Below, piece after piece: positions 6,227 to 9,054 of a stretch of 9,054 bases of DNA. Position 1 is the stretch's first letter, and each line of letters begins with the position of its first letter. A model generated the notes under the pieces. The model was not told the origin of the DNA. It was given only the letters and a program-made list of their open reading frames with translations, and made no database searches. This DNA comes from Candidatus Bathyarchaeota archaeon (lineage in GTDB: Archaea; Thermoproteota; Bathyarchaeia; 40CM-2-53-6; RBG-13-38-9), in the NCBI GenBank assembly GCA_023144075.1, contig JAGLGJ010000037.1, positions 1 to 9,054 of the forward strand, given 5' to 3'. A program made the position numbers and the translations under genes.

Positions 6227-6231
6227 TTTTT
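6227..6231 (+). terminator. T tract after pth2
   Basis: Five T directly after the Pth2 stop (6223-6225). Archaeal RNA polymerase can terminate at such tracts without a strong hairpin. The 84-base convergent gap also has weak inverted bases (AAAGG near 6238-6242, CCTTT at 6261-6265). Confidence 0.35.
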
Positions 6232-6282
6232 AAGTTAAAGGTTTATTGAATCTAGTAATTCCTTTAGAAACATAATCAAATT

Positions 6283-6287
6283 AAAAA
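6283..6287 (-). terminator. T tract after GGPP synthase
   Basis: On the minus strand this is TTTTT within CTAAATTTTTAAT, about 23 bases after the synthase stop codon. It fits a terminator for the right-hand minus-strand unit facing pth2. Confidence 0.35.
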
Positions 6288-6309
6288 TTTAGTATAATTG
6301 AATAAAAGT

Positions 6310-7314
6310 TCAATAAAGACGTGCTGCAACAAAATCAGCAAGCTCTTGAAGATCATTTTTTGCAGTACTTTCAGGAAGAGACTTAAGACTCTTCTTTGCA
6401 TCAGCAACCAGATCATTTGCTAGTTGCAGAACTTTCACTTTTGTGTTCGTTGACTCTAAAATGCTCATCGCTTCTCTAATTTTGTCTTTTGTTAAACGTT
6501 TCGTTTGAAGAATTTTCATAAACCTTTTACGCTGTTTTTGACTCATGTCTGATAAAGCATAGACAATAACAGCATTATTCATCTTATGTTCGATTATATC
6601 TTTACCCTTTTGTTTTCCTGTTTTCTCACCAAAAACATCTAAGAAATCATCTATAACTTGAAATGCAAGACCAATTTTCTCTCCATAGTTTGCTATAGCA
6701 TTTCTATGGATTTTTGTTGCTCTTGCAGATATTGCCCCAGCCAAACATGCTGCTTTTATGAGTTCTGTTGTTTTTTTCTTAATGATTTTAAAATATAGTT
6801 TGGGCGTCATATTCTGATAGCGGTTCTTTAGCATGTACTGATCATATCTTCCAGCTTGTTCGCATAGAATATCTAGTCGTTCGCCTTCTATGGTCACTTT
6901 TATCGCATTTACCATCAAGGCATGAATTTCCTTTGGTTGAGAAGAATCAAGGGCCATCTCTCCAATTATTTCCCTATGAAACATACCAGCAAGTAATGCT
7001 TGAGGATCTCCGTATTTTGCTCTGACAGTTGGTAGGCCTCTTCTTAGATCGCCGTGATCAATAATATCATCCATTATAAGTGAATAATTATGAATAAGTT
7101 CGATCATTGCTGCTGGTATAAGAGCATCTTTAATTCTACCTTTGCATGCTTGACAGCAAAGAATTGTTAGTGCAGCTCTAACACGTTTTCCTCCGGTTTT
7201 AACTTGATAATTAACTATAGGAACGAAATTTCTGTCAGCACCCTTTTTTAGGTATTGAACCATGATTGGATTAATTAGCCTCGCCATTCTTCGCAACGTC
7301 TTGATTGTTTTCAA
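6310..7314 (-). CDS. Polyprenyl diphosphate synthase, probably geranylgeranyl diphosphate synthase
   Basis: Condenses isopentenyl diphosphate with allylic diphosphates to make the C20 chain of archaeal ether lipids. The 334 residues show GGKRVR (41-46), the first Asp-rich motif DDIID (82-86), RRGLPT (91-96), KYGD (100-103), KKT (180-182) and the second motif DDFLD (222-226), then GKDIIEHK (237-244). Tyr77, five residues before the first Asp motif, is the aromatic position linked with C20 product in archaeal enzymes. Odd: the usual AILAGD segment reads ALLAGM (106-111), so the conserved Asp is Met, and the following stretch (HREIIGEMALDSSQPKE) departs from the family. TTG at 7314 is preceded by GAGGTTAT (about 7326-7319); ATG at 7287 has no such element. 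It follows isopentenyl phosphate kinase after 92 bases. Confidence 0.92.
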   Translation of the reverse strand: MKTIKTLRRMARLINPIMVQYLKKGADRNFVPIVNYQVKTGGKRVRAALTILCCQACKGRIKDALIPAAMIELIHNYSLIMDDIIDHGDLRRGLPTVRAKYGDPQALLAGMFHREIIGEMALDSSQPKEIHALMVNAIKVTIEGERLDILCEQAGRYDQYMLKNRYQNMTPKLYFKIIKKKTTELIKAACLAGAISARATKIHRNAIANYGEKIGLAFQVIDDFLDVFGEKTGKQKGKDIIEHKMNNAVIVYALSDMSQKQRKRFMKILQTKRLTKDKIREAMSILESTNTKVKVLQLANDLVADAKKSLKSLPESTAKNDLQELADFVAARLY

Positions 7315-7406
7315 TTTTATAACCTCAGAAACTCGTTCAAACTTGTCTACATAAGAGACCTTTTGATGTTAATAATTGATTTTAATTGATAAGCAGAGAT
7401 TTCTTT

Positions 7407-8192
7407 TTATTTTGGGATTAAACGTGTGCATTGAACTTCATCGCCATTTAATAATTTGGCGAGATTCTGTGGCTCACTGAGGTTCATAATGATCACTTCT
7501 CCGCCTGATGAAACAAAATCTAGTGATTCTTTGAGTTTTCCTGACATTCCTCCCGTCACATCTGTAGTCAAAGATTCCCCTGGAAAGGTCATGTCTCTCA
7601 AGTCATCTAAAGTAAGTCTCTCTATTAGTTTTGCTGCAGGATTCGTTTTTGGGTCAGAGTCGAAAATTCCATTCACATCACATCCAAAGATCACTCTACC
7701 AGCACCTAGTTTCTTTGCTAAGTGAATAGCGATCTGATCTCCTGACACTATAGTGAATCCAGTTTTTTGATCCGCTATAACATCGCCACTACATAAAGGA
7801 ACCAAACCAATGTCTAACAGTATCTTGAATGGCGCCAAATCTACGTCTACTAATCTACCCGACTTAGCCACCATGCAACTAGAGGAAAGAAAAGGAACTA
7901 CTGGGACGTTATGTTTGATTAAAGAGTCTACGATCTTCAATGTCAGCGAGAACATTGACCGCTTTGTTTCTGTTACACCTTTCAACTGACTCGTATTGCT
8001 GTAGCCTTGGCGTATTGAATACTCCTTGGCAATCGGATGCCCGTAACTTCCTGCTCCATGTACTAGGAGCAGATTTACTTCTAAATTTGATAGCTCTTTT
8101 GCAATTTTATCAAATAGTCGGTCCTTAAAAGAAGGGGGACCACTTTTCTCAGTTATGATGGACCCGCCTAGTTTCAGAATAATTAATTCCAT
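7407..8192 (-). CDS. ipk: Isopentenyl phosphate kinase
   Basis: Phosphorylates isopentenyl phosphate to isopentenyl diphosphate, the last step of the archaeal alternative mevalonate pathway. It belongs to the amino-acid kinase fold. The 261 residues show LKLGGSIITEK (6-16), the HGAGSYGH segment (45-52) with the His that marks this kinase among its relatives, VSGDQIA (149-155), FGCDVNGIFDSDP (169-181) and DVTGGMSGK (211-219). Length is normal. ATG at 8192 has a weak GTGAG element upstream. The next gene in the same direction makes the C20 chain from the product, a common partnership in archaea. The type 2 isopentenyl diphosphate isomerase often found between them is absent here. Confidence 0.95.
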   Translation of the reverse strand: MELIILKLGGSIITEKSGPPSFKDRLFDKIAKELSNLEVNLLLVHGAGSYGHPIAKEYSIRQGYSNTSQLKGVTETKRSMFSLTLKIVDSLIKHNVPVVPFLSSSCMVAKSGRLVDVDLAPFKILLDIGLVPLCSGDVIADQKTGFTIVSGDQIAIHLAKKLGAGRVIFGCDVNGIFDSDPKTNPAAKLIERLTLDDLRDMTFPGESLTTDVTGGMSGKLKESLDFVSSGGEVIIMNLSEPQNLAKLLNGDEVQCTRLIPK

Positions 8193-8240
8193 TGGTTAAC
8201 TCACGAGTCAACTCATTGGATTTTAAAATCTAAAGCGGTT

Positions 8241-8615
8241 CTATTTTTTGAATTTGTAATTTCTAGTGCTCTTTAATCCTCTCGTTCTTAAAAGCCCACG
8301 TGTCCTTTTTCCTGAGGAAGTTAATCCTCTATGAGTCCTTCCGCGATGGGGCTTGGAACTTTGTCGGCACCGCGTGATAGAGTGCTGTCTTATTTTTAGA
8401 GCATCTTTATCCATTGAGTCTCGCAATAACCGCAACTCATCTATGTTTTTTTGATGTTTCGTTCTTCTTAATGGATCTGAACGTATTCCTAATCGGATAG
8501 CAGCATGTATCGAGAGATTAGCTTCATGAAGTTCAGATTTAGAAAAACCCCTTCCTTTACGTGTTGCACCCATATGTGCTCCACGCTGTTTGACAATTGA
8601 TACTGTGTTAGTCAA
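8241..8615 (-). CDS. rpl13e: Ribosomal protein eL13 (L13e) with an eL15-like C-terminal tail
   Basis: Large-subunit protein of TACK archaea and eukaryotes. Residues about 1-65 are the eL13 body: VSIVKQRG, RKGRGFSKSELHEANLSIHAAIRLGI and the DPLRRTKHQKN signature. After a linker (about 66-87) comes a basic tail from residue 88 (KPHRGRTHRGLTSSGKRTRG and onward to residue 124) that does not belong to eL13 but matches the conserved C-terminal tail of eL15 (HxGRxxRGLTSAGKxxRGL). The neighbouring eL15 lacks exactly this tail. The total of 124 residues is longer than most archaeal eL13. The TTG start at 8615 is well supported: GGTGAT (8627-8622) lies six bases upstream. An internal ATG at 8414 could give a separate 57-residue tail peptide. 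eL15 ends 22 bases before it; the kinase follows after 48. Confidence 0.88.
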   Translation of the reverse strand: MTNTVSIVKQRGAHMGATRKGRGFSKSELHEANLSIHAAIRLGIRSDPLRRTKHQKNIDELRLLRDSMDKDALKIRQHSITRCRQSSKPHRGRTHRGLTSSGKRTRGLLRTRGLKSTRNYKFKK

Positions 8616-8621
8616 TGTAAA

Positions 8622-8627
8622 TCACCA
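8622..8627 (-). promoter_or_regulatory. Strong ribosome binding site for eL13
   Basis: GGTGAT on the minus strand matches the archaeal anti-Shine-Dalgarno core and lies six bases before TTG 8615. It decides the TTG as start and shows that eL13 is translated independently of eL15. Confidence 0.6.
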
Positions 8628-8637
8628 TCACTCTTTT

Positions 8638-9054
8638 TCAAGTCTTTGATATCCAATTAACTTGCGGGTCATTCATTACAGAGGAATGATGTGCATCGAT
8701 TAGCAAGACTTCTGTCCAAAAGTATTTTCCGTCAGCCCAGAGGTAATAGGAGTTTAGGACTTCCATGTTAGGATACTTCTTGGCAACTCTTCCTTCGGCT
8801 ATTTGTTGGGCACTTTTACGCCATTTAATTTTAGTTACGCCCATAGCTTTCTGTCTTCGACCAGATGATGGTCTCTTTTTTCTTGCACCACTTCTTCTTA
8901 TTCTGGCCCTGACTACAACGAAACCTTGTTTAGCTTTGTAACCGAGCCTTTTTGCTCGTTCTATTCTAGTGGGTTTCTCCACTCGTAGGATAGCCGGTTC
9001 TCTACGCCATTTAAATGCAAATTGGCGCATAGTCTGTTTTCTTTGTTTGTCTCT
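8638..9054 (-). CDS. rpl15e: Ribosomal protein eL15 (L15e), 5' end outside window, C-terminal tail missing
   Basis: Large-subunit ribosomal protein. An ATG at 9030 exists, but the frame stays open to the edge (RDKQRKQT before it), and the family has about 20 more residues before WRREPAIL, so the true start lies beyond 9054. From the ATG: WRREPAILRVEKPTRIERAK (8-27), RLGYKAKQGFVVVRARIRRS (28-47), RRQKAMGVTKI, AEGRVAKKYPNMEVLNSYYL and EVLLIDAHH, then NDPQVNWISKT and TGA. In the family NWIC is followed after a few residues by HxxRxxRGLTSAGKxxRGL and some further residues, about 40 in all. That part is absent here; a matching segment sits at the end of the next gene, eL13. In canonical superoperons eL15 is followed by COG1325; here about 3.8 kb intervenes. 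Confidence 0.93.
   Translation of the reverse strand, partial: RDKQRKQTMRQFAFKWRREPAILRVEKPTRIERAKRLGYKAKQGFVVVRARIRRSGARKKRPSSGRRQKAMGVTKIKWRKSAQQIAEGRVAKKYPNMEVLNSYYLWADGKYFWTEVLLIDAHHSSVMNDPQVNWISKT

Noticed and set aside
9028..9030. ATG at 9030 as start of eL15
   Set aside because: The frame is open to the window edge and the family has about 20 more residues upstream of WRREPAIL, so the gene is taken as partial.
1..9054. tRNA genes, rRNA, CRISPR arrays or insertion sequences
   Set aside because: No T-loop or acceptor-stem pattern, no regularly spaced repeats and no transposase-like protein were seen on either strand.

Overview
The window is archaeal. It carries much of the archaeal exosome/proteasome superoperon (RNA-binding COG1325 protein, RNase P subunits Rpp30 and Pop5, proteasome alpha, SBDS and exosome Rrp4), plus ribosomal proteins eL15 and eL13, an archaeal-type peptidyl-tRNA hydrolase Pth2, and isopentenyl phosphate kinase followed by a polyprenyl diphosphate synthase for archaeal lipids. 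The eL13 gene points to the TACK/Asgard side of the Archaea. The AT-rich composition and the style of eL15, GGPP synthase and proteasome alpha suggest a Bathyarchaeia-like or related lineage, but this is inference from memory of the families.

Right part, minus strand (9054 to 6310): eL15 (cut by the window edge), eL13, isopentenyl phosphate kinase and GGPP synthase lie in one direction. The kinase makes isopentenyl diphosphate, and the synthase condenses it into the C20 lipid precursor. Middle, plus strand (5116-6225): a cytosolic calcineurin-like metallophosphoesterase and Pth2 form a tight pair, convergent with GGPP synthase. Left part, minus strand (4845 to 4): COG1325 and Rpp30 (ATGA overlap) and Pop5; then proteasome alpha and SBDS (ATGA overlap); then, after about 309 bases, Rrp4, which ends three bases before the left edge. 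Rrp41 would be expected next, outside the window. A plus-strand gene for a small two-pass membrane protein (2735-3307) sits between Pop5 and proteasome alpha, so the usually continuous superoperon appears to be cut into at least three transcription units, each with a candidate TATA box.

The most unusual signal is in the ribosomal pair. The eL15 reading frame stops right after its NWI motif, without the conserved basic C-terminal tail (the RGLTSAGKxxRGL-type segment). A segment matching that missing tail is found in frame at the C-terminus of the next gene, eL13 (about residues 88-124). The eL13 gene thus looks as if it had been inserted into the eL15 gene, giving a short eL15 and an eL13-eL15 tail fusion. 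No mobile element, CRISPR array, tRNA or rRNA gene was recognised.
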